64,000 nt of DNA from Glandiceps talaboti (taxonomy: Eukaryota > Hemichordata > Enteropneusta > Spengelidae). Positions 1 through 26,999 of the stretch are shown piece by piece (positions within the stretch are counted from its first letter, which is position 1; every line of letters begins with the position of its first letter). Where the stretch lies: contig NC_135551.1 of the NCBI RefSeq assembly GCF_964340395.1, positions 21,392,003-21,456,002 on the forward strand, written 5' to 3'. The translations under genes and the position numbers were made by a program. Below the pieces are notes generated by a model that had not been told where the DNA came from, ran no database searches, and worked only from the letters and a program-made list of their open reading frames with translations.

Positions 1-120
1 CCGGTTTCCTCCTGCTTCTTCAACACTAGGGCACTAGGGCGCTGCTCTTGCGGCGACCATTCAACAAATTTCCGAATTTATTTGGACAAATAAAGATTAT
101 TATTATTATTATTATTAAAG
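1..120 (+). repeat. 3' tail of a non-LTR retrotransposon-like repeat
   Basis: A GC-richer stub ends in an AATAAAG-type signal followed by a (TTA)n run at about 95-117. This is the usual look of the 3' end of an invertebrate LINE or of a SINE that borrows a LINE tail. The body lies outside the window, so the family cannot be named. Confidence 0.4.
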
Positions 121-574
121 AGTGATGAATTGAAACAATTCCTAGAGAAACAAAATGAACAGAAAATGAAGAGAGTTGATAGAATGTTAGATTTATTTGA
201 ACAATCTCTGGCCACGAAAGCTAGCAACTGACAGTACCTGCCTGTAAAGTAGGATTAGGAGATACAACCAGTGACAAGCAAGCATTTACAAGCAGAACTT
301 GTCATAAAAGGGAAAGTAAATTACTGAATTTGATTTAGTAACAATGGGCACTGCATGTTCGAACCACAGAGACTGATAATTCATTTCATGATTTGATATG
401 AACGGCTTTATCTCAATTCCATGTCTACAACTTACAAGAAATGTCAGGGGAACTTTATTTCTGAATGTTAGATATTAGGTGAAGAGTCTGTGTAGTTACA
501 ACGTAATGTGTCAACTGTTTTTATAAACCTGTTCATTTATTTATTTACCCTGTTTGTAACAAGCCATGCTTGTC

Positions 575-928
575 AACAAGTTTACAAGTTTAAAAGTTAT
601 AGAGATAAAACAAGTTTAAAAGTTTGAAAGTTATGGAGATAAGACAAGTTTAAAAGTTTAACAATTATAGAGATAAGACGAGTTTAAAAATTATAGAGAA
701 ATGACAAGTTTAAAAGTTTACAAGCTATAGAGATGACAAGTTTGAAAGTTATAGAGATAAGACAACTTTAAAAATCATAGAGATAAGACAAGTTTAAAAG
801 TTATAGAGATAAGACAAGTTTAAAAGTTATAGAGATAAGACAAGTTCAAAAGTTATAGAGATAAGACAAGTTTAAAAGTTTACAAGTTAAAGAGAAATGA
901 CAAGTTTAAAAGTTATAGAGATAAGACG
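575..928. repeat. minisatellite, about 26-bp unit
   Basis: About a dozen imperfect head-to-tail copies of a unit reading roughly acaagtttaaaagttatag followed by agataag. Some units are longer because the internal piece aagttta is doubled. No coding potential is seen in it. The flanking 121-574 and 929-1092 hold nothing I recognise. Confidence 0.85.
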
Positions 929-1092
929 ATGATTTCCGATGCGAGTCTCAAACGAAAAAGCGGGTCTCGTGTGAAATAATACGGTGTTTTTAGCCGATAG
1001 GACAACAATACTTCATTTCATTAAATCTTAAAGAACAGATATTGCAAAAGTGTACCAACGTTAAAGTTAGTGAAACGTTGACTTACATATTG

Positions 1093-1277
1093 AACACATA
1101 TTGCCTGGCCATGAGGGCTATAGCACCCGTTTATTACACCCGAGGGACTGTGAGTTAACAGAATCACATGCTATTTCCCGAGGCCTCGGGAAATAGCATG
1201 TGATTCTGGTAACTCACAGTCACGAGGGGGTAATGAACGTGTGCTATAGCCCGAATATAGGCCAGGCAATATGTGTT
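1093..1277. repeat. long hairpin (MITE-like inverted repeat)
   Basis: The two halves are near-perfect reverse complements around position 1183/1184, where the perfect palindrome cccgaggcctcggg sits. The outer ends read aacacatattgcctggcc and its complement. There is almost no loop. It could be a non-autonomous DNA transposon of the foldback type. No coding capacity. 1278-1689 has only a C-run near 1562 and nothing else recognisable. Confidence 0.8.
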
Positions 1278-1689
1278 TTATAATATACCTCAAGCTGTGA
1301 ACTCGCGGTGGCAGACGACATCGTCGGAAGCTGCCATTTTGACCTGCTGTGAACTCGCGGTGGTCAAGTGACCATGTAAATGTTGATGGAACTATTTCCC
1401 TAGGGAACTAGTCATTCTATTTTCCTATCACGTGACTGATTCTAGCGAATCATGGCACAGCATTATCACTAGGTATATTATAATTTTTACTAATGCTATA
1501 GTCATCATCTGTTAGGTGGTCTACTGATACATCGTCTCATGTACTGTTTCCTATTACAAATGCCCCCCCCCCCAGCAAATGCCCTGCATAGAAGAGTAAC
1601 AATTCCATGTAGTGATTAACGGTTTCTTCACGTGATTTATATTGCGTCAGGCTGAATATAAGTATTGTCTAACATATAGGTTCATTCTT

Positions 1690-2890
1690 TTCTTAATATA
1701 TATCTCAACGACATAGCAAATTCTACCAACTCCTTCCAGTTTCGACTTTTCGCAGATGACACTAACTTATTCAAATCTATCGAAGGAAACGAGATTTATT
1801 TTACCCACATAAATGTAGATTTTCAGAAGGTGTGTGACTGGTGTCGAGCGAACAAACTAACTTCAGTGTTGAAAAAACTAATTACATGGTCATTAAAACA
1901 CCCCGTAAACCTGTGAACATAGAGGGTAGTCTGGGAATAGATGGAAGTAAATTGAACAACGTCTCCTCGACAAAGTATCTTGGAGTTTCTCTTGACATCA
2001 CTTTTAACTAGAAGTCCCACATCCAAAAAGTTGTCAAATATATTGCCCAAAAGGTCGGACTTATCTCACTACTCCGACACTTTATTCCGACATGTATCTT
2101 CTGTTATTGTACAACTCGCTAATTCTTCCACATATAAGCTACTGTGTCGAAATCTGGGGCAATACTTACACTTCTTTCTTGGAACTAATATATTTACTTC
2201 AAAAGAAATTTACACGTCTTATCACTTTCTCTGACTTTCGCGCCCACACTGACCCTTTATTCAAACAGCTACATATTTTACCAATTCATAAACTTTGTGT
2301 ATTTCACACCTGCCTCTTTACTTTTGATTTGTTACACAATCGTATTGCCCATGATGTAAACCGCTATTTGGATACATTTTCACATTCCTATTCTACTCGT
2401 TCCGCTACACATTGCAATTTCTACGTACACAAAGTAAACCTACACAAAGTAAGCACAGTGTAAGATATGCAGCCACTCATCACTGGAATTTATTACCAAG
2501 GCACATTAAAGACATCACTGATAGGAATAGATTCAAATCAATTTTAAAGGCTCACCTGAGTAATTCATAGAAAACACATGACATGTATTTTTTTTCTCTT
2601 ATTAGTATAAATTTTATTTAAATTATTGTGAGACATGTAAATATTTTGTACAATTATTGTATCGTATTTGTAGATATCCCTTTGTTTTCTTACTTTTTGT
2701 TGCCCAGTTACACACTTGTATTTTTTTTCTTCTATATTTATTTTGTCAGGGCCACAGACTAGACTAGTTGAGATCGAACTATTTCTGTGGGCCTCACCAG
2801 ATATATTAACCAATCAACCTCCTTTTTGAAACGTACATAAAAATGTTATTCTGTTTTGTATCTGGTGAATACTCAATTCAATTCAATTCA
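1690..2890 (+). mobile_element. decayed CR1/L2-like LINE (reverse transcriptase end and 3' tail)
   Basis: Translation of the plus strand gives the reverse transcriptase block C motif FADDT at about 1746-1763. Further on come stretches typical of the C-terminal part of CR1/L2/Jockey-type RTs: KYLGVSLD, then SYCVEIWGNTY, FTRLITFSDF and LPIHKL at 2100-2310. The reading frame is broken at least twice (a frame change near 1860 and an in-frame stop near 2010), so this is a dead copy truncated at its 5' end. The element ends in a short (ATTCA)n tail at about 2872-2890. That tail lies just beyond the last exon of the minus-strand SLC16 gene, so the LINE sits antisense in or next to that gene's 3' UTR. 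The exact clade is inference. Confidence 0.8.
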
Positions 2891-2935
2891 AAGGATTCCA
2901 TTTTCAAAATATCATGGCATACGTCAAAGAATAGT

Positions 2936-3171
2936 CTATTCGAAAGTGTGTTCTGTAATGATCTGATCAGACAGAGTGACAGTGAAATCATAACTAACAA
3001 CAGATGTCTTATCATCATTAATCTTCGTAACATTATCTAAATCAGGTTGGAGATCTGTCCTGCGAGATTTGGCATATGGTGAGAAAAATATCAATAATCC
3101 ACTAGTGATCATGGTTGCACCGGATAGAAAGAATACTGAACTGTAGTTTCCACTTCTATCATACAGTAAAC
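2936..3171 (-). CDS. SLC16-like gene, exon 4 (terminal)
   Basis: Acceptor acctcag|gt. Reads GLLYDRSGNYSSVFFLSGA, the standard TM11 entry of SLC16 proteins, then TM12 and a hydrophilic C-tail ending TFE-stop at 2936-2938. The long ORF scan misses it because it has no ATG; it is recognised by family pattern and by phase. Confidence 0.88.
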
Positions 3172-3533
3172 CTGAGGTAGATATAAAATGGATAGAAGAA
3201 AGGGTGGCTTAAGACGAGAAATCAACTCACTATTATTCACTGCTAGGATTGGGACGAAATGACAACAATAATAATAATATGGGATGATGTATAAATTCAC
3301 ACCCCAGTAAGATATAAAGACACGTTTGTATTAAACTGAGTGTCCAGGGTGGTAAAATTGGTTTGTTTAAATCACGTTGCATGCGATTATTGAGAAATAT
3401 GAAGTTGAGATTTCTTTTGTTCGATTCAAATATTCCACATGAACATGAATTCAATTCACATCAATATTCGTGAAATTGTAGTGGAACGTCTTATGCCTGC
3501 TGGCAAACCAAGATCCAGATACCTTGAGGTGGA

Positions 3534-3585
<52 letters not shown>

Positions 3586-6500
3586 GAGAGAAATACGGAG
3601 ATATATGCAATGCAACATTTCGTGGGGACATAGACAACTCTGTTTATTTTAATTTCTTTCAGTCGATGTTGGGTCATGATAATTACATGTCATGAATATT
3701 CAAATCAAAACAGTTTAGGGACATTGGATTACACCAAGGGAATAGTGTGGTTCCATGTAAAATTGAGAGTTGGTGTCAATAAAACAGAGAAAGTTTTAAT
3801 TTCACCTTTCTCAATGTCTTTATTTATTTATTTACAGGTCATGTCACTCTTTGAGTACACTTTTAATAGCTCGCGCAGCGGCAGCGAAGCTGCCGCGTAG
3901 CGGCTCAATGACTAGTACGCATTCGCGTCGTATATACTATGCGAAAAAATTTGGTGGTTCTCCCAGGGATGCATTGCGGCGCGCAGTGACTATGCATGCG
4001 TCTTCCATATACTACGTGCAATACGTGCATCCCCCACGCGCTACCGTATCGTCATATAGCATAGGCGACATTACATCGCCATGCATTTCAATATTGTAAC
4101 AGTAGGTCTGTTGGCACGGTTATCGTAACATTGTAACGAGTATCGTGGCATCGCTGTACCACAAGGAGAAATTGTTACACTATTTGGAAGTTTGACGCAG
4201 GGCGGTACTGATACGGACCACTGATGACATAGCGCAGTTGAATTTCCGGGTTGTGGAAGTGTGGTTTTGACGTTTATATTGTCGATAATTGATTTTTTTT
4301 AGATGTTCTAAAAAGAATATAACTGCTTTCCTATGTTTGTTGGTACAGTAACATTCCTAAATCATCGAGTTGAATTCAGAAATCGTGATGTTCGGCAACA
4401 TGTCAACAAAATATTTGTCCAAAGACCAACGTTGGTTGAGGGTCTATGATAAGTTGGCTGATTGAAAATGAACAATATTAATCTAATGGCTATGATCGTT
4501 TTTGTAACCAACAACTGCATAGAGTGTTGACTTTCTTTACTTCTCGTCTATATCAGAGAATTAGATGTCATTCAATAAAATAAATTTTGATGGTCAATAC
4601 CCCTGGAAAATGACCCAAATCAAGTGTATCAACCCTGGCCCAGGCAGCCGGTCACAAATGAATCTACCCTGCGCGAGCTTATGGGCTTTGCCTAGTTATG
4701 ATATTATCAATATACTTTAGTTAGTCGAATACCAAGAATGCGAGTAATGATAAGTAACAGAAACTCCAATAACAGCTTTTTTTAGTTTGAAACAATATAA
4801 TGTAATGTAAATTTCTTACCTGCAGCTGGCGGGCCAAGAAGAGCACCTACACCCATAGCAAAGAAATCCCAACCGACAGCAGTTCCCATATCCTTGTCGC
4901 CTACACACTCCCTTATAGCTACTGGTATTATTGATTGGTAAACTCCTCCACAAAGACCCATAACACTTGCCATCACAGCTAAAACCCCGTAAATATTTGT
5001 CAGTGGAATAGTCAGAGCAGCAACTCCAAATATTCCCACACATAAACCAAGGAGCCGCGTGGGAGATACTATTTTCCTATCAATGATCACTCCATGGCAT
5101 AGTCGTGCTACTAACCCAACGCCTCCATAAACAGTGAGCAACAAGTCTGCATTTAATTTTGTAAAACCAGAACTGACAGCTCTCCTTACGAGAAATGACA
5201 TTGTGATCATGAACCCAAACCCCTCGAAAAATTGTGCAGCACATATAATAGATAATGTAGGGTTTTCAACAAATAATTTCAACCTAAGTTGAGAGATTGC
5301 AGAGCCCACTTTTAGTTTCAATGACTTTCTCTGTTTCTGACTTTCTCTGTTTTCAGTATTTACACAAGCTTGTTTACTCATATTGAGATTATTGGTTTCA
5401 TTGTCAATATTGCACATATGTTCAGATGAAGGAATGGCTTTATTGATTAGATGAGACGTACCATCTACATGGTTTGATGTAATTGGTTTGTTATTCCTTT
5501 GTCTTTTCATATAATTTTGTTTAGGCAGTGATTTCCTTGCTCGCTTCGTAGTGTTCAGTGGTCTCATTAATGCACCACAGACCAGAACATTAGCATTGAT
5601 TCCACCGACAATCATCATGGCACCCCTCCAGCCGTATAATTCTATGAGATAATGAAGCAAAGGTGGAAATCCAATCACTCCTATACCAATACCACTGTAG
5701 CAAAGACCATTTGCAATGGCAAACTTCTTCTTGAAATACTTGCTTATGTGTATGATTGCAGACATAAACATTAGCCCAAAACCAAAACCTAAAGTGGTTA
5801 AAGAAAATAATCAAGCATATTTTTTAAAGACATTTTCAAAACACATTCATTCCATTACACTGGCACAACCTCACGTGTTAATAAGCCTTTTACTCAAGAA
5901 CAAATGTTTGCATTAAAACATGATTAACTTAGTCCTATATAACATTAACGTCGATGCATGCCTTCTATAACATTACAATTGTCTTTTGGCATTATTAGAA
6001 AGGTTTATTGCATATTAAGGAGTTCTTGTGAATTTTTTTTATCCGTATGATAAATTACTTCATCGTTCATATGCTCTGTTTAATATCGTACTACAAGGTT
6101 TGAGTTCAGTCAAGTGCAAGTAATGGTTAAGTGTATGTAGAATATTGTGAGTACCTTTTAATATGCAGAAAAAATACATCCGAAAAAACATATAAGCTCA
6201 GCTTGTGCCCCTTTAAATGTTGGCAATTTTTTAAAAACACTTTACCTTGTAACTTTGCTAAACATAACGTTTTCAGTATCAAATCTTTATAGAGAGAGAG
6301 TGTTGTATTCGCCTTTGCAAATTATTCAAAAATAGACCAGATTAATAGCTTTGTGTTATGAGACTGAATTTGATGCAAATTATCTTCCGTTAAAAAAATT
6401 AGAACTTTTAACAACAGAAATCATCCTGTAAAATAACTTTTTTGTCGGTTATTTGTTAGCTTATTGAAAGTGACCTTATTTTGTAAATATTCTTACCATG

Positions 6501-7605
6501 GATGTAAACGATCATATGATGAATTGAAAGAAGGTCTTCATTCTTTAGAGGTTAAAACTCACCAACTAATATTCCATATGTGAAGTACAGAACTGCTAGT
6601 GATGGTGCAAAGGAAGACAAAACAATCCCAGCTGTAGAAAGGACACCTCCAGCCATTATGGCAACACGTGATCCAAATCTGTTCGCTAATATCGCTGCGA
6701 GTGGACCTAGAAGGAAGAAATTTATTTTAGTGTGAAAGGAAACTTGTAATTCACTTTTTTCATATATAAGAACAGCAAACTTTTGAAATGATTCTAACTT
6801 GCAGGTCAATCCTGGATATTGTGCTGTCGTTGTAGAATTACTATATCTCTGAGTAACTCCACATGCATACATCATACGTGATCAAAAGTTCCAAGAGTGT
6901 CATGGTTTACTCTCCTTAGAACAAACAGAGTGTGCACTTGACTGGCTAGACTATTTTCAATGTATAGTAAATTCTGCACTTGTGATCTTTCATGTTGACA
7001 AATTACTATGTCGGTGCTTAGCTGTTCAAGATATAGAATCACCTTCAGTATATTCATCAATGTTCAACATTATTCTAATATAATATTAATTGCTTTTTTA
7101 AAGTAAAACCGTGTTACCTCCCATAGAGGATTATATATTGAGTAAGGAATAAATACTTGGTTAACATCATTATCTCTGGCTCATCGTATAAAATGTGCTC
7201 TCGGCTATATCCAACATGTCTCAACGTAACATACACATACATATTTTCTACATTTTTGGCACACATATATACATATTAAGATATTAGTATATATTGTGAG
7301 TCAGAGAATGATGATTCACACGAGTTCATGGCTGCATCATTCGTGCACTACAATATGTCCATTCCATAACTATTACAATTAGCCCTACCTGAACAATCCA
7401 ATACAGCCATAGCTATTGATCCGATCAGTGAAGCTTGTGCAGTACCCTCTTCAAAATATTCAACCAACTCCACCAAGAAAATCCCACTCGTCAAAGTGCT
7501 GCCACCAATTATGATATATATCATCATTGCTGCTATAGCAACAACCCAACCATAGCCACCATCAGGAGGATTGTCAGCATCAGCAGGTTTCTCGTCTTTT
7601 TCCAT
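2936..7605 (-). CDS. SLC16 family monocarboxylate transporter-like protein (4 exons, complete)
   Basis: Exons 7605-7389, 6706-6563, 5788-4820 and 3171-2936 join with GT-AG introns and matching phases (1,1,1) into 522 codons including the stop, that is 521 residues, a normal MCT length. The family's TM1 signature DGGYGW is at residues 15-20. Exon 2 encodes GPLAAILANRFGSR and the following helices. Exon 3 holds the TM4-5 region (KYFKKKFAIANG), a charged cytoplasmic loop of about 100 residues between the two six-helix halves, and TM7-10. Exon 4 holds TM11-12 and a Ser/Thr/Asp-rich tail. The start is the first in-frame ATG, with purine at -3 and G at +4. Members are plasma-membrane major facilitator carriers for monocarboxylates or related organic solutes. 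The substrate cannot be read from sequence; the large middle loop and overall look suggest an MCT9/12-like rather than lactate-type member (inference). Confidence 0.92.
3172..4819 (-). other. SLC16-like gene intron 3 with (GTT)n and a CpG-rich patch
   Basis: Intron of about 1.65 kb. It contains a (GTT)n microsatellite at 3535-3586 and, at about 3865-4085, a patch much richer in CpG than its surroundings, with the inverted motif gcggcag-cgaag-ctgccgc at its left end. The patch looks like part of an unrelated repeat. No exon signal was found in it. Confidence 0.6.
4820..5788 (-). CDS. SLC16-like gene, exon 3
   Basis: 969 bases, the large middle exon usual in SLC16 genes. It runs from GFGFGLMFMSAII through TM4-6, the polar central loop (Lys/Asn/Gln-rich, about residues 195-280), then TM7-10, ending at GALLGPPAAG with donor CAG|gtaaga. 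One uninterrupted frame. Confidence 0.95.
6563..6706 (-). CDS. SLC16-like gene, exon 2
   Basis: 144 bases, acceptor ctag|gt and donor gttg|gtgagt. Encodes the rest of TM2 to TM3/4, with the RFGSR loop typical of MFS proteins between TM2 and TM3. Phases in and out are both 1. Confidence 0.9.
7389..7605 (-). CDS. SLC16-like gene, exon 1
   Basis: Encodes residues 1-72 plus one base: a short acidic N-terminus, the DGGYGW signature, TM1 and the start of TM2 (GTAQASLIGSIAMAV). The donor is ctg-strand CAG|gtaggg. Upstream in-frame codons continue without ATG, so a 5' UTR in this frame is likely. Confidence 0.9.
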
Positions 7606-7699
7606 CCTATCAAAGTATTTAAAAATAGCCCCAATGGCGTTGTAGCACAACAGTACAGGTTTTAATAATGTTTACCCACATGCTGATCCATGCTAGATA

Positions 7700-8433
7700 T
7701 AGATGTTCATTTGCTGAATGATTACCTAGTTGCCTATGCAGCCCTGTTGTTATCTTTGCAATGTACATGATCATTTGGCTGTTGCTATGGGCGTGTTCCT
7801 GTTGCTAGATATACTTGTATACATTTTTGAATGTTTCTTCACTTGTCTATGTATCCCTGATGTTATCTTTGCAATATATGTGGTCATTTGGCTGTTGGTA
7901 TGGGTGTGGTTTTGTTGCTAGGCACATTTGCATACATTTTTTAATTTTCTTCACGTATCTATTAAACCTGTTGTTATCTTTGCAATATATGTGATCATTT
8001 GGCTGTTGCCATGGGCCAGGTCTTGTTGCTAGGCATATTTGCATGAACTTGTTGAATCATTGTCCATTTGTCTAGAATCCCTGTTGTTATCTTTGTGAAA
8101 TACACCACCGTTTGGCTGTTGCTATGAGCGTGGTCATGGTTGCTAGGGGTATAAATATTTTGACGAAAATCTGCAGACTAAAACTAGTAGAAACATTTCA
8201 CCAAGTACCTTTTGAGATTAATTGAGATAAATTTCAGACCGATCTGCCCAGTAGTTTTTGAGTATATTTTGACAAGAAATCACATTTATGGCCCAAATCA
8301 CACACTGGTAACAAGATGATTTTGATTTGAACAAGTTCCCAACTAGACACCATAGGTAATTCACCCATCAAATATCATGGCAATCGGTCCAGCGGTTTTT
8401 TGTTTACACACACACACACACACACACACACAG

Positions 8434-8500
<67 letters not shown>

Positions 8501-8560
8501 TAGATAGACACTTTGCCATGCCTATTGCACTACCGAACCTTAGCAGTTCAGTTTTGCTTA
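7700..8560 (+). mobile_element. helentron/pearl-like element: 113-bp tandem core plus CA and GACA microsatellites
   Basis: Four diverged head-to-tail units of about 113 bp start near 7742, 7855, 7967 and 8079, each carrying ctgttgttatctttgcaat and ggctgttgctatgggcgtgg. About 300 bp of unique sequence follows, then (CA)n at 8407-8431, (GACA)n at 8437-8510 and a short AT-richer tail. A tandem-repeat core followed by a tetranucleotide microsatellite is the layout of DINE-1/pearl-type non-autonomous helentron relatives. Assignment to that group is inference; no Rep/helicase gene is present. Confidence 0.55.
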
Positions 8561-13373
<4,813 letters not shown>

Positions 13374-13704
13374 TACTCGCATACAGAAATGAAAGTAGGG
13401 TATCAAATTTTACTTCACCAAACCTTCCCTTGGAAGTATGTTGGTAACAAACTCCAGACATTTTAACAGGTAGTCGTTCCCCCAGCGCAGGTTTGAGAAA
13501 TCTAGTGGCGGCTCTTTCCCGTCGGTAGTTTCGTAGCACACCATGACATATTTTACGACTGGGATGATAAATACGTTGTCTCGGATGAGGTCATTGCAAA
13601 ATGGGAGCGCCCTAAAAATCACAGCTATAGAATGACTTTGTGTAATTCTTGGCTTCTTCGTGTAAGACTATACTACTAAAAACACAGTAGTTTAAAGTCT
13701 AGTC

Positions 13705-13946
13705 AGGCCAAATAAAAAAAACCCTGTGTTTCCGATTACCCGACCGACCCTAAATATTTTTTGAATAATTAAAACAAAAAGAACACTTTATCTTCTTGAC
13801 CTACATGTTTCATCAAACTATCACAGGAGTATTCTGAGTGACATTTTGTTTGTTTAAAAAAAAAATAAGATAAAATAAAGTGCCTACCCACCTATCCTAT
13901 TTTCTGAAGCCCATTTTCGGAAACACCGAATTATTTTTTTTTGCCT
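13705..13946. mobile_element. MITE, AGGC-ended family (copy 1)
   Basis: The left end reads aggccaaataaaaaa then gtgtttccga; the right end is the reverse complement of that pattern (tcggaaacac then ttttttgcct). A second copy with the same ends is at 26538-26958. Inverted termini, no coding capacity and an A/T-rich interior suggest a miniature DNA transposon. Confidence 0.55.
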
Positions 13947-14487
13947 TATAATCAACTACGAAAACCTAATGTTAGCGATTTTGTACAGAAAAGAACTTGA
14001 TTGCACAGGTGATCAGTTCGCACTCTTTAAAACCACCAAGACTATAACGCCATCGTTTTTTCGTTTGTAACACATTATGCCAAAGTCTGTGTTTTTCTCA
14101 CTCAACCAAGAGTAACCACATTAAAACTACATGTTTCACCTGTCACGTGACCTTGGTTGCGGAAAAGTAAATTTGAGATTTTAAGCTAATCATCAACAAT
14201 TTCTAAAATTATAACTGCAACAGCGGGTCGTGACTGAAGCTGCTCCTATGTAAGCTACTTGGATAATGTTTCACACGTTATAATACACTATTCTGGCAAT
14301 ATAATTATTTTTCAAAACACAGCTTAGGAAGCGACCGTGATGTGTGACCGCCATTTACCACCACACCACCAGAGAGGGCGCATGAATTTGAATGAGAGTG
14401 GGTCAGGAGGTTATTCATTCTGGGTCGATATCAGGTCACTTCATCGACTGTCCGACGCGCGCAGGCAATATCTTAATCAACTTAACC

Positions 14488-24572
<10,085 letters not shown>

Positions 24573-25402
24573 GTGAAGATCACCAAATACATATAGAAAG
24601 AGAGAATTTAATTAATTGTAAATTGTAAAAAAAATATATAATAATCCAGCATTCTTAAAGAATTTTAATTAAGAAATATTTTCAATATTTTGGTTACCTT
24701 GATTTGTATATTTTTATGACATCGAGAACACTGACTGAATATAGGATGTTTCACTTTCGTTGTCGACATCACATAATAGGAGATGTCCCTGACCTCACAA
24801 TTCACATGGGACGATTAGGTGGCCAACGTGTACGTATACCAACTAGGCAAAATATAAATTTCGGTTGCTAACTCCAAGGCATGCAGATACCAAGATATGA
24901 CGGTCTAAGTAAATGGCGACCATTGCTGGCGTTTTCGCCAATATTCTGACAGTGCTGAAGATGTTCTCACAAATATCGATATGTAATTAACATTGTCACG
25001 TTATCGGTAATTATAGGTTTGAAAATGTTATCTGTGTTATATAGTAATTGATTGAAACGTAATCAGTTGTTTTATTATGTTGTCGATACACTGTACATGT
25101 GACAATACATACACCAACGACTAACACTTAGCTGCCACACTAGAAGAAGCAGGGTTTGATGCTGTTTTTGACGGAAATAGGATAAAATACAAATTTTAAA
25201 GCTGTTTTTATTTTAGATTTTCAATGACATCTACTAACTAACCCTTGTGCTGCGTATTCTTTTACAATTGTTATGTTCAAGTTTATTCAATGTAACGAGG
25301 ACCATGTTTAAATTGATTTTTCAAACATTATAAAGTGCTGGGCACTTGATTTTTACCTTCATTAAAGGGAAGTTAAGTTAATAGCCTTGTCACTGTCAGT
25401 TT
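24573..25402. other. 3' flank of MetE-like copy A
   Basis: AT-rich. No canonical AATAAA close to the stop was seen. Nothing else beyond the exon 8 relic. Confidence 0.4.
25139..25164 (+). pseudogene. relic of MetE-like exon 8 3' end
   Basis: The segment tagaagaagcagggtttgat then gctg closely matches the last bases of exon 8 (24184-24206). It has lost the donor site and everything around it. It is short, so chance or a small templated insertion cannot be excluded. Confidence 0.4.
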
Positions 25403-25517
25403 GTATTGTATGTATGTATGTATGTATTGTATGTATGTATGTATGTATGTATGTATGTATGTATGTATGTATGTATGTATGTGTGTATGTATGTGTGTGT
25501 GTATGTATGTATGTATG

Positions 25518-25551
<34 letters not shown>

Positions 25552-25674
25552 TGTATGTATGTATGTATGTATGCTCAGACCACTCTTTTTAGTGGTCTGA
25601 TGTATGTATGTATGTATGTATGTATGTATGTATGTATGTTATGTATGTATGTATGTATGTATGTATGTACATGT
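25403..25674. repeat. (GTAT)n array with a small inverted spacer
   Basis: GTAT repeats interrupted at 25573-25601 by the near-palindrome cagaccactctttttagtggtctg. Confidence 0.95.
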
Positions 25675-26537
25675 ATACATTATTTGCAGAGAATGATACA
25701 CTCCAATAAAAATATGGTACTGGTGAAGAAAGGAACACATAATCGATTCCATAAAGCTGCAAGACGCGATGTAACACTGACTAGGAAGTTGACATTGTCA
25801 TCAATAGGAAACAACCCTGACCATTTTACCATATCGATGCCATCAATCATTTCAGTAAATGAGACAAAGTAACTTTGTGGGTTACTTTTGCTTCGTATTA
25901 CAACGCGTGTTTCATTCACTAAAAGCTTCACATGTCGGTTGTTGTTAAATAGATATACATGTTTCAGATAGATATTTTGTTTTTAGATATACATGTAAGT
26001 CAATGTTTACCTAGCAACCTGTAGTTCTCTCACAAAGAATTCGTATATGGTATTATAATGACATTGTGTCATTATTGTTGATACTGAAGCTGTACTAGCT
26101 ACAACTGAAACTTTCAAAAACGTTTGTTAATATAATAACTCGTTCGTAATGTTGTACGCCCTGAACAGTATAGAATCACACGTGGCTAAATGTACTCATG
26201 TAGCTGTACAATGTATGGCACAATAAATCCAAACCAAATTAATTTCTTAGGTCCACCTCCAACCTGGCGTCTCTGATAGCAAGTTTTCCTCATGTAGCAG
26301 CACATTTGCCCGCCTTCGGTGTTTTTCATATTCAATGTTATCCTGAAAATATTATCTTGAAGGAACCATCTTTTTCTTACAGCTCCTAGATATCTATTCT
26401 ATAGTAACACCTAAGGAAACCCAATATTGTTTGCTAGATTCAACGGAGGGTCATTCTTCTAACATATAAACCTAGGTCGCCTGGCTAGTTTGTAGCAGAC
26501 TACATTGGCAAGAGAAAAAAACAAGATATTCAAGTCG

Positions 26538-26958
26538 AGCCAAATAAAAAAGTGTGTTTCCGATTACCCGACCTACCCTAATTAAGTCGCCGATCCTAAA
26601 CATGTTTTAAATACAAAAAGGTAACATTGTGTCAATTTACTTCTATTTCCCTATATATTGTCTTGCCAAATTATCTTTGGTTACTTAAAAAAAATCACAT
26701 TCCAGAGAGAAACGATGTCATTTCAGCCTATAAGTGTGCATATTGTGTATGTCTACTTCTGAATCACATAATTATATTCATTTACAGCTTATAAACTGTT
26801 ACGGAAGTATTGTGACCAAGGGGTATCTTGTCTTTGGGTCGAAATAATTAAAACAAATTAAAGATATAAAGGAAAATAGAATCCCGACCTACCTACCCTA
26901 TTTTCTGACGCTGAGTCATGTTATCGGAAACAAACATTTTTTTTTTGAATTTTTGCCT
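26538..26958. mobile_element. MITE, AGGC-ended family (copy 2)
   Basis: Starts agccaaataaaaaa then gtgtttccgattacccg and ends atcggaaacaaac then a T-run and gcct, the inverted counterpart. The ends are shared with 13705-13946. 25675-26537 to its left holds nothing recognised. Confidence 0.55.
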
Positions 26959-26999
26959 CATCACACCAGACACCAACAACCATAGATTCTGATAATTAA

